Origin: Chimaeribacter coloradensis
GTDB taxonomy: Bacteria; Pseudomonadota; Gammaproteobacteria; Enterobacterales; Enterobacteriaceae
Reading direction: 5' to 3'
Length of the DNA: 64,000 nucleotides
Assembly: GCF_002858715.1 (NCBI RefSeq)
Contig: NZ_PJZH01000001.1
Span: 1-64,000 of the forward strand
Shown: positions 34,760 to 44,432 of the stretch, one piece after another
Position numbering within the stretch: position 1 is the first letter of the stretch
Layout of the letters: every line of letters begins with the position of its first letter
Notes under the pieces: generated by a model
The model's input: only the letters and a program-made list of their open reading frames with translations
Told to the model about the DNA's origin: nothing
The model's database searches: none
Translations under genes and position numbers: made by a program

Positions 34760-36793
34760 TCAGGTCGGGAAGGTGAGTACCGCCCCGGGGGCCTCGCGGT
34801 GGAGGTGCAGGAAGTGCAGGTGACGCTCGTACTGGTCGAGGATGTCGTTGATTACCTGCTCTTTGCTGTAGTCCATCAGGTCGTTGCCCTGGGTGCCCTC
34901 CAGCAGGTAGGTCTCCAGCCGGTAGTAGTGCGACTTGCCGGCGCGGGCGCGGTAGGTAAACGCCGGGACGGAGTAGCGCTGCGGCCAGATCTGGTAGACG
35001 AAGTTCTGCTCCTCGCCCAGGCGCACCAGCAGCTCCAGGTGGCTCAGGCGCTCCTCGCCCTGCGGCGGCAGCTCGCTGAACTCCACTTTCGCGCCGCGCA
35101 CCGCCAGCTCGCGCGCCACCTCTTCCATCGCCGGGCGGCAGACGTTGTCCAGCATCTTCTGGGTATAGGTCGCGCCGGGGTGGTTCATCACCCGCGTCAG
35201 CCGCTGTTTCCAGTTCAGCACGCCATCGCGTGACACCGGTGCCGGGGCGTTCTGCTGCAGGGCGCTCGCCTTGCGGTAATCCTCGACTTTCAGCGACTTA
35301 TACAGCCCCGCCATCACAAAGAAGATCACGAAACTGAACGGCAGGCCCATGATCACCGTGGTGTTCTGCAATGCCGACACCCCGCCGGTCAGCAGCATCC
35401 CCAGCGTCAGCAGCCCGATCGCCACCGACCAGAAGACCCGCAGCCAGTTCGGCGCGTCGTTGTTGATGTCCGCCAGCCGGGAGGTAAAGTTGCCCAGCAC
35501 CAGCGAGCCGGAGTCCGCGGAGGTGACGTAGAACAGCAGGCCGGTGATGGTCGCCACCGAGGCGCTGAGTTTAAACGCCGGGTACTGCGCCAGCAGGCTG
35601 TAGAAGCCGCGCTCCGGGTATTCCATCACCTCATGGGCGAAGGCCAGGTTGCCGTGCAGGATCTGGTAAAGCGCACTGTTGCCGAAGATCGAGAGCCACA
35701 GCAGGGTAAACACAAACGGGATAATCAGCGTACCGCAGACAAACTGGCGGATGGTGCGCCCGCGCGAAATCCGCGCCAGGAACAGCCCGACAAACGGCGA
35801 CCACGCCACCCACCAGGCCCAGAAGAACAGCGTCCAGCTGTTCATCCACTGCGTCGGGCGGTCGAAGGCGAAGCTGTTGAGCGTCATGCCCATAAAGCGG
35901 TTGATATAGTCGCCGACGTTCAGCACCAGCGCATTCAGCAGGAACTCAGTGTCACCGGCAAACAGCAGGAACAGGATCATGCCCAGCGCCAGCAGCACGT
36001 TCAGCTCCGACAGAAAACGGATGCCCTTGTTCACGCCGGAGGTCACCGAGACCGTGGCCATGATCACCGACAGCAGGATCAGCGCCGCCTGCACCCGCAG
36101 GTCTTCCGGGATATGGAACAGCACTTTCAGCCCGTAGTTAAGCTGCACTACGCCGATCCCAAGGGTGGTGGCGATGCCGAAAATGGTGCCGACCACCGCC
36201 GCGATGTCCACCGTGTGGCCGATCGGGCCGTTGATGCGCTTGCCGAAAATCGGGTAGAGCGCGGAACGGATGGTCAGCGGCAGGTTATAGCGGTAGCTGA
36301 AGTAGGCGAGGGCGATGCCCATCAGCGCATACATCGACCAGCCGGTCAGCCCGTAATGGAACAGCGTCCAGACCATCGCCTGCCGCGCCGCTTCCAGCGT
36401 CTGCCCCTGGCCCTCAGGCGGCATCATGTACTGCGTCACCGGCTCCGCCACGGAGAAGAACATCAGGTCGATGCCGATCCCGGCGGCGAACAGCATCGCC
36501 GCCCAGCTCATCATGCTGAACTCCGGTTTGGACTGCTCCGGCCCGAGCTTGATGTCGCCGTAGCGCGAACAGGCGATAAAGATCACAAACACGATGTAGA
36601 GGGTGGCGGCCAGCAGGTAATACCAGCCGAAGGTGGCCGACACCCAGTTCAGGGTGGCGATGATCCAGCGGCCGGACTCCGCCGTAAAGAAAATCGTCAT
36701 CAGCGAAAAGGCCAGGATCAGGCCGGCTGACGTGAAGAACACGACAGGGTTTAACCGGTCGGCCTGCGGTTTAACGTCTTCGGGTGTACTCAT
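34760..36793 (-). CDS. betT: Choline transporter BetT (BCCT family)
   Basis: A high-affinity choline:proton symporter of the betaine/choline/carnitine transporter family with twelve membrane segments and a long cytoplasmic C-terminal tail used for osmotic activation. It has 677 residues, as in E. coli. The BCCT aromatic signature is seen in WTLFFWAWWVAWSPFVGLFLARISRGRTIR; earlier segments include GIGIDLMFFSVAEPV and TGWSMYALMGIALAYFSYR. It is divergent from betIBA, and the BetI operator lies between them. It supplies choline for BetA and BetB. Confidence 0.96.
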   Translation of the reverse strand: MSTPEDVKPQADRLNPVVFFTSAGLILAFSLMTIFFTAESGRWIIATLNWVSATFGWYYLLAATLYIVFVIFIACSRYGDIKLGPEQSKPEFSMMSWAAMLFAAGIGIDLMFFSVAEPVTQYMMPPEGQGQTLEAARQAMVWTLFHYGLTGWSMYALMGIALAYFSYRYNLPLTIRSALYPIFGKRINGPIGHTVDIAAVVGTIFGIATTLGIGVVQLNYGLKVLFHIPEDLRVQAALILLSVIMATVSVTSGVNKGIRFLSELNVLLALGMILFLLFAGDTEFLLNALVLNVGDYINRFMGMTLNSFAFDRPTQWMNSWTLFFWAWWVAWSPFVGLFLARISRGRTIRQFVCGTLIIPFVFTLLWLSIFGNSALYQILHGNLAFAHEVMEYPERGFYSLLAQYPAFKLSASVATITGLLFYVTSADSGSLVLGNFTSRLADINNDAPNWLRVFWSVAIGLLTLGMLLTGGVSALQNTTVIMGLPFSFVIFFVMAGLYKSLKVEDYRKASALQQNAPAPVSRDGVLNWKQRLTRVMNHPGATYTQKMLDNVCRPAMEEVARELAVRGAKVEFSELPPQGEERLSHLELLVRLGEEQNFVYQIWPQRYSVPAFTYRARAGKSHYYRLETYLLEGTQGNDLMDYSKEQVINDILDQYERHLHFLHLHREAPGAVLTFPT

Positions 36794-37046
36794 GCTTTCC
36801 CCATGGTGGTTTCAAATGGGATCTGATGGGCAACAGAAGCGCGCTTAGCGCATATCAAAGGGCGAATTGACTGCTTAAAAAAACGCCTGTTACAGGGCAT
36901 CCGCTGAGACCACTTGCCGTTGCAACCTGTCAGATCAAAAAACTTGTTGTTTGCGCCAGATCAAAAAACACGCCACAAATCAACGATATTCATCCTTAAT
37001 TTACACAATCCCATAACGTTGCGGTAATAAAATATATGCATTTTTA

Positions 37047-37060
37047 ATTGAACGTTCAAT
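37047..37060. promoter_or_regulatory. BetI operator between betT and betI
   Basis: ATTGAACGTTCAAT, a perfect 14-bp palindrome, sits in the AT-rich promoter stretch between the divergent transcripts, 100 bp before betI. It matches the BetI-type operator of enterobacterial bet genes. The rest of the 366-bp region (36794-37159) holds both promoters and no gene. Confidence 0.85.
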
Positions 37061-37159
37061 CAAAAAAAAGTTTAATAGGGTCCGGATAGCGCGCCGCAGC
37101 CGGAAGCATTGCCCGGTTCTGACGCGAGTCGTACTGGCTTTTTACCCGGAGAGGGAACC

Positions 37160-37768
37160 ATGCCGAAGGTAGGAATGCAGCCGATCAGGCGGCAGCAATT
37201 GATTGAGGCCACGCTGGCCGCAGTGAATGAAGTGGGGATGCATGACGCCTCCATTTCGCAGATTGCCCGGCGTGCCGGGGTGTCGAACGGCATTATCAGC
37301 CACTACTTCCGTGACAAGAACGGGCTGCTGGAAGCCACCATGCGCTACCTGATAAGCCACCTCGGCGAGGCGGTGCGCCAGCGGCTGAGGCCGCTCCGGG
37401 GCGCGGATGCCCGGCTCCGCCTGCGGGCGATTGCCGAAGGCAACTTTGACGAAAGCCAGACCAACAGCGCGGCGATGAAAACCTGGCTGGCCTTCTGGGT
37501 CAGCAGTATGCACAGCCCGCAATTGAAACGTTTACAACGGGTTAACAGCCGGCGGCTGTTTTCCAATTTATCTGCCGAGTTCCGCCGCAGCCTGCCGAAA
37601 GTGCAGGCGCGCCGTGCCGCCAACGGGCTGGCCGGGATGATTGACGGCCTCTGGTTACGCAGCGCCCTGAGCGGCGACACCTTTGACCGCCGGGAAGCGC
37701 TGGAGATCACGTTCGATTACATCGACCAGCTGCTGACCGCCCCGGCCCGCGAGGCGCGGCACGACTGA
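37160..37768 (+). CDS. betI: Choline-responsive repressor BetI
   Basis: A TetR-family repressor of the bet genes, released by choline. It has 202 residues from ATG 37160, with GAGGGAA upstream. The N-terminal helix-turn-helix is [57 protein letters not shown] (about 6-62). Typical BetI phrases are [32 protein letters not shown] and [14 protein letters not shown]. The frame reaches 37109 without family support. It is the first gene of betIBA; betB follows in 48 bp. Confidence 0.96.
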   Translation: MPKVGMQPIRRQQLIEATLAAVNEVGMHDASISQIARRAGVSNGIISHYFRDKNGLLEATMRYLISHLGEAVRQRLRPLRGADARLRLRAIAEGNFDESQTNSAAMKTWLAFWVSSMHSPQLKRLQRVNSRRLFSNLSAEFRRSLPKVQARRAANGLAGMIDGLWLRSALSGDTFDRREALEITFDYIDQLLTAPAREARHD

Positions 37769-37816
37769 TCGCCACCCGACAGGCGACCGGCACTACACAA
37801 CAGACAGGAGAGACAC

Positions 37817-39289
37817 ATGTCCCGCTATGGCTTGCAAAAACTCTACATCAACGGCACCTACACCGACTGCGCCGACGGCCAGACCTTTGACGCCATCAAC
37901 CCCGCCAACGGCGAGGTGATCGCCCAGGTCCAGGCGGCCACGGCGGCTGACGTCGATCGGGCGGTTGCGGCCGCAGCGAAAGGGCAGAAGGTCTGGGCGG
38001 CGATGACCGCCATGCAGCGCTCGCGCATCCTGCGCCGGGCGGTGGATATTCTGCGTGAGCGCAATGACGAGCTGGCGGCGATCGAAACCGCCGACACCGG
38101 CAAACCGCTCTCCGAAACCACCACGGTAGACATCGTGACCGGCGCGGATGTGCTGGAGTACTACGCCGGGCTGGTGCCGGCCATTGAAGGGCAGCAGATC
38201 CCGCTGCGCGACAGCGCCTTTGTCTACACCCGCCGCGAGCCGCTGGGCGTGGTGGCCGGGATCGGTGCCTGGAACTACCCGATCCAGATCGCGCTGTGGA
38301 AATCTGCCCCGGCGCTGGCCGCCGGTAACGCCATGATCTTCAAACCGAGCGAAGTCACCTCGCTGACGGCGCTGAAGCTGGCGGAGATCTACACCGAGGC
38401 GGGCCTGCCGGACGGCGTGTTCAACGTGCTGCCGGGCAGCGGCAAGCAGGTCGGCCAGGCGCTGACCGAACACCCCGGCATCGCCAAAGTCTCCTTTACC
38501 GGCGGCGTGGTGAGCGGCAAGAAAGTGATGGCGAACGCGGCCGGTTCCACCCTGAAAGAGGTGACCATGGAGCTGGGCGGCAAGTCCCCGCTGATCGTGT
38601 TTGATGACGCCGACCTCGACCGCGCGGCGGACATCGCCATGATGGCCAACTTCTACAGTTCCGGCCAGGTCTGCACCAACGGCACCCGCGTGTTTGTGCC
38701 GGAAAGCCTGAAAGCCGCATTTGAGGAGAAAATCCTGGCGCGCGTGCAGCGCATCCGCATCGGCCAGCCGACCCAGCCGGACGTCAACTTCGGCCCGCTG
38801 GTGAGCTTCGCCCACATGGAAAACGTGCTGCGCTTTATTGAGAGCGGCAAAAAAGCGGGCGCGCGCCTGCTGGCCGGTGGCGAGCGCCTCACCGACGGCG
38901 TGCTGGCGCAGGGCGCCTGGGTCGCCCCGACGGTGTTCAGCGACTGCACCGACGACATGGAGATTGTGCAGGAGGAGATCTTCGGGCCGGTGATGAGCAT
39001 CCTCACTTACCAGACGGAAGAGGAGGTGATCGCCCGCGCCAACAACACCACCTTCGGCCTGGCGGCCGGGCTGGTCACCCGTGACCTGAACCGCGCGCAC
39101 CGCGTCATCCACCAGCTGGAAGCCGGTATCTGCTGGATCAACACCTGGGGTGAATCCCCGGCGGAGATGCCGGTCGGCGGCTACAAGCACTCCGGCGTCG
39201 GCCGTGAGAACGGCCTCGGCACGCTGGAACACTACACGCAGATCAAATCGGTTGAGATTGAGCTGGGCGACTTCAGCTCCGTGTTCTGA
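37817..39289 (+). CDS. betB: Betaine aldehyde dehydrogenase BetB
   Basis: It oxidises betaine aldehyde to glycine betaine with NAD(P)+. It has 490 residues, the E. coli length. Catalytic cysteine C286 lies in [12 protein letters not shown] and the general-base glutamate in [11 protein letters not shown]; the Rossmann segment is [13 protein letters not shown], and the substrate pocket phrase [24 protein letters not shown] is conserved. ATG 37817 has AGGAGAG upstream. It is the second gene of betIBA, followed after 137 bp by betA; that gap contains two hairpins. Confidence 0.97.
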   Translation: MSRYGLQKLYINGTYTDCADGQTFDAINPANGEVIAQVQAATAADVDRAVAAAAKGQKVWAAMTAMQRSRILRRAVDILRERNDELAAIETADTGKPLSETTTVDIVTGADVLEYYAGLVPAIEGQQIPLRDSAFVYTRREPLGVVAGIGAWNYPIQIALWKSAPALAAGNAMIFKPSEVTSLTALKLAEIYTEAGLPDGVFNVLPGSGKQVGQALTEHPGIAKVSFTGGVVSGKKVMANAAGSTLKEVTMELGGKSPLIVFDDADLDRAADIAMMANFYSSGQVCTNGTRVFVPESLKAAFEEKILARVQRIRIGQPTQPDVNFGPLVSFAHMENVLRFIESGKKAGARLLAGGERLTDGVLAQGAWVAPTVFSDCTDDMEIVQEEIFGPVMSILTYQTEEEVIARANNTTFGLAAGLVTRDLNRAHRVIHQLEAGICWINTWGESPAEMPVGGYKHSGVGRENGLGTLEHYTQIKSVEIELGDFSSVF

Positions 39290-39316
39290 CCGACCCACGA
39301 CATTTTGTCAGGGGCA

Positions 39317-39385
39317 GCAGGCCTGAGGCCTGCCGTGTTTATGCGGGGGCAACCTTACCCCGCCGGCCGCCGCCTTCCGGCGGCC
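39317..39385 (+). other. Two hairpins between betB and betA
   Basis: GCAGGCC-TGA-GGCCTGC (39317-39333) and GGCCGCC/GGCGGCC (39365-39371 with 39379-39385). Neither has a U-tract, so they look like mRNA-stabilising or processing elements that could set the BetB:BetA ratio, not terminators. Confidence 0.55.
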
Positions 39386-39426
39386 CGATGCCCCGACCCA
39401 CAGCAACAACATTGAGGAGACATTCA

Positions 39427-41112
39427 ATGGAATACGATTACATCATCATCGGGGCCGGCTCCGCGGGTAACGTCCTCGCCACCCGCCTGACCGAAGACCC
39501 GGGTGTCACCGTACTGCTGCTGGAAGCCGGTGGCCCGGACCACCGCCTCGATTTCCGTACCCAGATGCCCGCCGCGCTGGCCTTCCCGTTACAGGGCAAG
39601 CGCTACAACTGGGCCTACGAGACCGACCCGGAGCCGTACATGAACAACCGCCGCATGGAGTGCGGGCGCGGCAAAGGACTGGGCGGCTCGTCGCTGATCA
39701 ACGGCATGTGCTACATCCGCGGCAACGCGATGGATTTCGACAACTGGGCGAAAGCGCCGGGGCTGGAAAACTGGAGCTACCTCGACTGCCTGCCGTACTT
39801 CCGCAAAGCGGAAACCCGCGACATCGGCCCGGATGACTACCACGGCGGTGACGGCCCGGTGAGTGTGGCGACGCCGAAAGCCGGCAATAACCCGCTGTTC
39901 CACGCGATGGTGGAAGCGGGCGTGCAGGCGGGCTACCCGCGCACCGACGACCTGAACGGCTACCAGCAGGAGGGCTTCGGCCCGATGGACCGCACCGTGA
40001 CGCCGAACGGCCGCCGCGCCAGCACCGCGCGCGGTTACCTCGATCAGGCGAAAACGCGCAGCAACCTGACCATCCTGACCCACGCCACCACTGACCGCAT
40101 CCTGTTTGACGGCAAACGCGCGGTGGGTGTCAGCTACTACCACCAGGATGAGTACAACGCCAAAACCGCGCGCGCCAGCCGCGAAGTGCTGCTCTGCAGC
40201 GGCGCAATCGCCTCGCCGCAGATCCTGCAACGTTCCGGCGTCGGCCCGGCCGCGCTGCTGAACAGCCTCGACATCCCGGTGGTGCATGACCTGCCGGGCG
40301 TGGGCGAAAACCTGCAGGACCACCTGGAGATGTACCTCCAGTACAGCTGCACCCAGCCGGTGTCGCTCTACCCGGCGTTGCAGATGCATAACCAGCCGAA
40401 AATCGGCGCGGAGTGGCTGTTCAAAGGCACCGGCGTCGGTGCCAGCAACCAGTTCGAGGCGGGCGGCTTTATCCGCAGCCGCGACGAGTTCGAATGGCCG
40501 AACATCCAGTACCACTTCCTGCCGGTGGCGATTAACTACAACGGCAGCAACGCGGTGAAAGAGCACGGCTTCCAGGCGCACGTCGGTTCAATGCGCTCGC
40601 CAAGCCGCGGCCGCGTGCAGGTGAAATCGAAAGATCCGCGCCAGCACCCGAGCATCCTGTTCAACTACATGTCCAGCGAGCAGGACTGGCAGGAGTTCCG
40701 TGACGCGATCCGCATCACCCGTGAGATCATGGCGCAACCGGCGCTCGACCCGTACCGCGGCCGTGAAATCAGCCCCGGCGCGCATGTGCAGAGCGACGAA
40801 GAGCTGGACGCCTTTGTCCGTGAACATGCGGAGACCGCCTTCCACCCGTGCGGCTCCTGCAAAATGGGCAACGACGAGATGGCGGTAGTGGACGGCGAAG
40901 GCCGGGTACACGGCATGAAGGGCCTGCGTGTGGTGGATGCCTCCATCATGCCGCAGATCATCACCGGTAACCTGAACGCCACCACCATCATGATCGCCGA
41001 GAAGATGGCCGACGCCATCCGCGGCCGCCGGCCGCTGCCGCGCAGCACCGCAGACTACTACGTCGCAGGGGATGCGCCGGTGCGCACCGCGCCGCTGAAG
41101 AAAACCGCCTGA
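39427..41112 (+). CDS. betA: Choline dehydrogenase BetA
   Basis: An FAD-dependent GMC oxidoreductase that oxidises choline to betaine aldehyde at the inner membrane. It has 561 residues from ATG 39427 (AGGAGA upstream). The FAD-binding motif is [17 protein letters not shown] at 5-21, with the GMC signatures [22 protein letters not shown] and [17 protein letters not shown]; the active-site histidine is in [10 protein letters not shown], followed by [23 protein letters not shown]. It is the last gene of betIBA and ends at a strong terminator. Confidence 0.97.
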   Translation: MEYDYIIIGAGSAGNVLATRLTEDPGVTVLLLEAGGPDHRLDFRTQMPAALAFPLQGKRYNWAYETDPEPYMNNRRMECGRGKGLGGSSLINGMCYIRGNAMDFDNWAKAPGLENWSYLDCLPYFRKAETRDIGPDDYHGGDGPVSVATPKAGNNPLFHAMVEAGVQAGYPRTDDLNGYQQEGFGPMDRTVTPNGRRASTARGYLDQAKTRSNLTILTHATTDRILFDGKRAVGVSYYHQDEYNAKTARASREVLLCSGAIASPQILQRSGVGPAALLNSLDIPVVHDLPGVGENLQDHLEMYLQYSCTQPVSLYPALQMHNQPKIGAEWLFKGTGVGASNQFEAGGFIRSRDEFEWPNIQYHFLPVAINYNGSNAVKEHGFQAHVGSMRSPSRGRVQVKSKDPRQHPSILFNYMSSEQDWQEFRDAIRITREIMAQPALDPYRGREISPGAHVQSDEELDAFVREHAETAFHPCGSCKMGNDEMAVVDGEGRVHGMKGLRVVDASIMPQIITGNLNATTIMIAEKMADAIRGRRPLPRSTADYYVAGDAPVRTAPLKKTA

Positions 41113-41130
41113 TTTTTCAGGTAATAACAA

Positions 41131-41157
41131 AAAGCTGCCTCCGGGCAGCTTTTTTTA
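41131..41157 (+). terminator. Terminator of betIBA
   Basis: AGCTGCC-TCCG-GGCAGCT stem (about 41133-41150) followed by TTTTTTTA, 20 bp past the betA stop. Confidence 0.9.
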
Positions 41158-41196
41158 TGGCCGGGCGCGCCGTGTTATAGACTTCGCGGACAGGGT

Positions 41197-41240
41197 GTAT
41201 ATACTTCGTATATCTGTTTTATATACACTTCATATATGAT
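41197..41240 (+). promoter_or_regulatory. AT-rich repeated operator upstream of the ParD-like gene
   Basis: GTATATAC (41197-41204), GTATATC (41208-41214), TATATAC (41220-41226) and CATATATG (41231-41238) are spaced about one helical turn apart in front of the ParD-like/map genes. This is the pattern of multiple ribbon-helix-helix binding sites, so the first gene may repress its own operon. Confidence 0.55.
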
Positions 41241-41258
41241 TTATAGCAGGTGAACGTG

Positions 41259-41471
41259 ATGGGCATTATTAAAATTTCTGACCTTATGCACGACGAACTG
41301 CGCGCGGCGAGCGATATCTACTGCCGCTCCATCAACGCCCAGGCGGAGTACTGGCTGCGCATCGGCCGGCTGGCGGAACGCAACCCGGCCCTGAGCTACA
41401 GCGAGATCGTCAACTTATTGCACACGCCTGACCAGGCCAAGGACACACTGACCACCAAGGAGCATTCATGA
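41259..41471 (+). CDS. ParD-like antitoxin-family protein
   Basis: A 70-residue protein beginning MGIIKISDLMHDELRAASDIY, with INAQAEYWLRIGRLAE in the middle. It is a ribbon-helix-helix protein of the ParD-like family. ATG 41259 has AGGTGAA upstream; a GTG at 41250 extends it by three residues. Its stop overlaps the start of the methionine aminopeptidase gene (ATGA), so the two are translationally coupled in the layout of a toxin-antitoxin pair with a peptidase in the toxin position. Function of the pair is not known to me. Confidence 0.75.
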   Translation: MGIIKISDLMHDELRAASDIYCRSINAQAEYWLRIGRLAERNPALSYSEIVNLLHTPDQAKDTLTTKEHS

Positions 41472-42256
41472 ACAACATTATGCTGCACTCCGCCGCGGAT
41501 ATTGAGCAGGCGCGCACCGCCGGCCACCTGGCGGCCGAAGTGCTGGCGATGATTGGCGAGTATGTCAAACCGGGCGTCACCACCGACGAACTGGACGCGA
41601 TCTGCTACCGCTACATCGTCGACAAACTGCACTGCACCCCGGCCAACATCGGCTACCACGGCTACCCGAAAACCATCTGTACCTCGGTGAACCATGTGGT
41701 GTGCCACGGCATCCCCACCGATAAAAAGGCGCTGAAAGAGGGGGATATCGTCAATATCGACGTGGCGCTGATCAAGGATGGCTGGTACGGCGACACCAGC
41801 CGCATGTACTACGTCGGCGAGCCGTCAATCCGCGCCAGGCTGCTGGTGGAAACCACCTATAACGCCATGGTGGCGGGCATCCGCGTGGTGAAACCGGGCG
41901 CAACGCTGGGCGACATCGGCTACGCCATCCAGAATGTGGCCCATGAGAAAGGCTTCTCCGTGGTACGCGAATATTGCGGCCACGGTGTCGGCACCGAGTA
42001 CCACACCGACCCGCAGGTGCTGCACTACGGGCGGCCGGGCGAGGGGATGCCGCTGAAAGCGGGGATGATCTTCACCATCGAACCGATGATCAACGCCGGG
42101 AAAGCGCCGACCAGCACCCTGGGCGACGGCTGGACGGTAGTGACGCGCGACCGCTCGCTGTCGGCGCAGTGGGAGCACACCGTGGCGGTGACCGAAACCG
42201 GTTTTGACCTGCTGACCCCGTGGCCGGACGGCTACGGTGACTATGCGCCGATCTGA
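41468..42256 (+). CDS. Type I methionine aminopeptidase (probable second copy)
   Basis: It removes the initiator methionine from nascent proteins. It has 262 residues, the usual type I length. The metal ligands are all present: aspartates in DIVNIDVALIKDGWYGDTSRM, histidine in YCGHGVGTEYH, glutamate in FTIEPMI and in QWEHTVAVTE. The essential map gene of enterobacteria lies next to rpsB, so this copy, coupled to a ParD-like gene, is probably a paralogue. It looks catalytically intact. A role in stress or inhibitor resistance is possible but not shown by the sequence. Confidence 0.88.
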   Translation: MNNIMLHSAADIEQARTAGHLAAEVLAMIGEYVKPGVTTDELDAICYRYIVDKLHCTPANIGYHGYPKTICTSVNHVVCHGIPTDKKALKEGDIVNIDVALIKDGWYGDTSRMYYVGEPSIRARLLVETTYNAMVAGIRVVKPGATLGDIGYAIQNVAHEKGFSVVREYCGHGVGTEYHTDPQVLHYGRPGEGMPLKAGMIFTIEPMINAGKAPTSTLGDGWTVVTRDRSLSAQWEHTVAVTETGFDLLTPWPDGYGDYAPI

Positions 42257-42281
42257 CCCGGCACCGAGCTGACCGCAAAAA

Positions 42282-42307
42282 AAAGGCCTGTCTTTAGACA
42301 GGCCTGA
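42282..42307 (-). terminator. Terminator of the YceI-family gene
   Basis: AGGCCTGTCT/AGACAGGCCT (42284-42293 with 42296-42305), followed on the minus strand by TTTTTTTT. A 10-bp stem with a U-tract in the direction of the yceI-like gene. Confidence 0.85.
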
Positions 42308-42331
42308 AGCGCACGGCCAGGGGCCGGAAAC

Positions 42332-42916
42332 TTACTTGGCGTAGGCTTCGGTGGAGATCGTAATCTGCACGTCGTCGCTCACGGCCGGGACATATTTGTC
42401 CACCTTGAAGTCAGAGCGTTTGATGGTGGTGGTGGCGTCAAAGCCGATCGCCTGCTTCTTCATCATCGGGTGCTCACCCTGTTTGTTCAGCACGGCGTGC
42501 AGCACCACCGGCTTGGTGATCCCTTTCAGGGTCAGGTTACCTTCAACGTCATACTTGTTGTCGCCGGTAGCAGTGACTTTGGTGCTGTGGAAAGTAGCAG
42601 CCGGGTATTTGGCGACGTCGAAGTAATCTGCGCCTTTGAATTCGCTGGTCAGCGCGGCCACATGGGTATCAATGCTGGTGACCGGGATGCTGACATCCAC
42701 TTTGGACTGCGCCAGGTTTTCGGCGTCAAAGGCGATGTTGCCGGTGACGTTGGACAGGTCAGCGGTCGGGTGTGAAAAACCGAAGTGGGTCCAGGAGACC
42801 ACCACGGAGGTATGGCCCGGGTCCATCGCGTAGTGTTGGGTGGCGGCGGCAGAGACCTGAGAATACAACCCGATGCTCATGATCACCGGGAGCCATACTT
42901 TTTTCATGACTGACAT
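42332..42916 (-). CDS. Periplasmic YceI-family protein
   Basis: A 194-residue exported protein of the YceI/polyisoprenoid-binding lipocalin-like family. The signal peptide ends at SAAA before TQHYAMDPGHTSVVVSW; typical family phrases are HFGFSHPTADLSNVTG, VDVSIPVTSIDTHVAALT, FKGADYFDVAKYPAATFHSTKV, and GNLTLKGITKPVVL. ATG 42916 has AAGGA at good distance; ATG 42907 is an alternative. Members bind isoprenoid quinones or lipids in the periplasm; E. coli yceI pairs with a cytochrome b561 gene, but none is adjacent here. Confidence 0.9.
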   Translation of the reverse strand: MSVMKKVWLPVIMSIGLYSQVSAAATQHYAMDPGHTSVVVSWTHFGFSHPTADLSNVTGNIAFDAENLAQSKVDVSIPVTSIDTHVAALTSEFKGADYFDVAKYPAATFHSTKVTATGDNKYDVEGNLTLKGITKPVVLHAVLNKQGEHPMMKKQAIGFDATTTIKRSDFKVDKYVPAVSDDVQITISTEAYAK

Positions 42917-43065
42917 GGTTTACGTCCTTTTTGTTGAATAACGTTCGTTTACGTCTTCCCGCAGTCTGCGGTACTCCCCCCGATCCCGCCAGCTAATATA
43001 TTTGACCGGTATATTCAAAAAATTTTACCAATCAGCCGGGTCAATATTTGTCATTCCTCAGGCAT

Positions 43066-43090
43066 AAAAAAACCGCCCGCAGGCGGTTTT
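43066..43090 (-). terminator. Terminator of the DcrB-like lipoprotein gene
   Basis: AACCGCC-CGCA-GGCGGTT on the plus strand, followed on the minus strand by TTTTTTTATGCC. Confidence 0.85.
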
Positions 43091-43107
43091 GGCAGAAAAC
43101 AGGGCGG

Positions 43108-43767
43108 TTACCTGAAGGTAATCTGGCTGGTGACCTGTTTAACCAGCGCCTCATGCGCTTTGTTGTCATCAGACATCGTCATCAGCTGCACGTTGATCAA
43201 CTGCACACCCTGCTGGGTCAGCAGCGTGGTGTTGAGCGCGCTTTTCTCGTTCTGTTTCAGCGCCGCATCCAGATGCAGGAACGCATGGTCAGCCAGCGTC
43301 ATCACCTCTTTTTTCGACACGTTCACCGTGGAGTACTGCTTTTTATAGGCACTCAGCAGGCTTGGGATCGCCTGTTCCAGCGACGCTTTCATCTTGTCGT
43401 CGGCCACCGGCTCCACGCCCATCACCGTGGTCACGGTGATCATCTGGCGGGTGTCGGCATTCACGAAAACGCGGGCACGTGAAGAGGATTTCTCATTCGC
43501 TGCCGGGGATTTGTCAGCAAAGCCTTTCGGGATTTTCATCGCGAACGACGGTGCCGCTGCCTGCGCAGCCGGTGCAGGGGTATTGGCTTCCGCGGCCGGG
43601 GCGGCTTTCGCTTCTGCGTCGGCGGCTGGGGCGGCTTCCGCCGGTTGGGCGGCGGCCGTGCTGGCTTCCGCCGGTTTGGTCTCGGCGGGTTTGGTCGCAG
43701 CATTATCACAAGCAGTTAACCCGGCCAGCATCAGCGCCACCAGGGAGTATTTCATCAACGGAGTCAT
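43108..43767 (-). CDS. DcrB-like lipoprotein
   Basis: A 219-residue predicted lipoprotein. The signal MTPLMKYSLVALMLAGLTAC ends in a lipobox with the cysteine at residue 20 when started at ATG 43767 (AGGA upstream). Residues about 22-75 are a low-complexity Ala/Pro/Glu/Lys linker. The C-terminal domain (about 80-219) begins FAMKIPKGFADKS and ends LVKQVTSQITFR, in the arrangement of DcrB, the envelope protein needed by some phages for DNA entry. The resemblance is of general pattern, so DcrB-like is a cautious label. A long frame to 43815 would bury the lipobox signal. Confidence 0.75.
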   Translation of the reverse strand: MTPLMKYSLVALMLAGLTACDNAATKPAETKPAEASTAAAQPAEAAPAADAEAKAAPAAEANTPAPAAQAAAPSFAMKIPKGFADKSPAANEKSSSRARVFVNADTRQMITVTTVMGVEPVADDKMKASLEQAIPSLLSAYKKQYSTVNVSKKEVMTLADHAFLHLDAALKQNEKSALNTTLLTQQGVQLINVQLMTMSDDNKAHEALVKQVTSQITFR

Positions 43768-43983
43768 GGTATAAATTCCTAAGGTAAAGTAGCCGGCGAA
43801 ATATACACAGGCCATGACAATAGGCGAATGAAAGATAAATTCACGCCGGCTACACTGTTAACTCCTTGTTCAACCTGCTGAAAAACGGTAAAAAATGTGC
43901 CGCGGCACCGTGCCGGAAACCTGCCCGCCGTGGGTGTGCCGGCGGTAATATAGACAGTGTGAATTATTATTTAGGGAAGCATT

Positions 43984-44430
43984 ATGGCGAATATCGTGTG
44001 GCAAGACCTGCACCACAGTGAACTCACCGCCGCGCAGCTCTATGCGGTGCTGGCGCTGCGCTGCGAGGTGTTTGTGGTGGAGCAGCAATGCGCTTATCTG
44101 GACGTGGATGGCCGGGATCTGAGTGGCGAAACGCGCCACCTGATCGGCTGGCAGGCGGGCAGACCGGCGGCCTATGCGCGGCTGCTGAAAAATGAGACGG
44201 TGGCGATAGGCCGGGTGATCGTGGCCCCTGAGTCGCGCGGCCGGCGGCTTGGCATGGCGCTGATGGAGCAGGCGCTGGCCGCCTGTGCGCGCCACTGGCC
44301 GCAGGCAGGCGTGATGCTCTCCGCCCAGGCGCACCTCCAGCCGTTTTACGCTTCGCTGGGGTTCCAGCCCTGCTCCGCGGTGTATGACGAGGACGGCATC
44401 CCGCATATCGACATGCGGCTGGTGCGCTGA
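43984..44430 (+). CDS. elaA: GNAT-family acyltransferase ElaA
   Basis: A 148-residue GNAT protein close to E. coli ElaA: WQDLHHSELTAAQLYAVLALRCEVFVVEQQC at the start, the acetyl-CoA loop IGRVIVAPESRGRRLGMALM (about 77-96), AQAHLQPFYASLGFQPCS, and EDGIPHIDMRL at the end. The acceptor is not established. It stands alone between convergent and divergent units; the LysR gene ends 2 bp away in the opposite direction. Confidence 0.93.
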   Translation: MANIVWQDLHHSELTAAQLYAVLALRCEVFVVEQQCAYLDVDGRDLSGETRHLIGWQAGRPAAYARLLKNETVAIGRVIVAPESRGRRLGMALMEQALAACARHWPQAGVMLSAQAHLQPFYASLGFQPCSAVYDEDGIPHIDMRLVR

Positions 44431-44432
44431 CC

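Noticed and set aside
41131-41160. Possible rare small RNA at the end of betA
   Set aside because: The hairpin with its U-tract is fully explained as the betIBA terminator.
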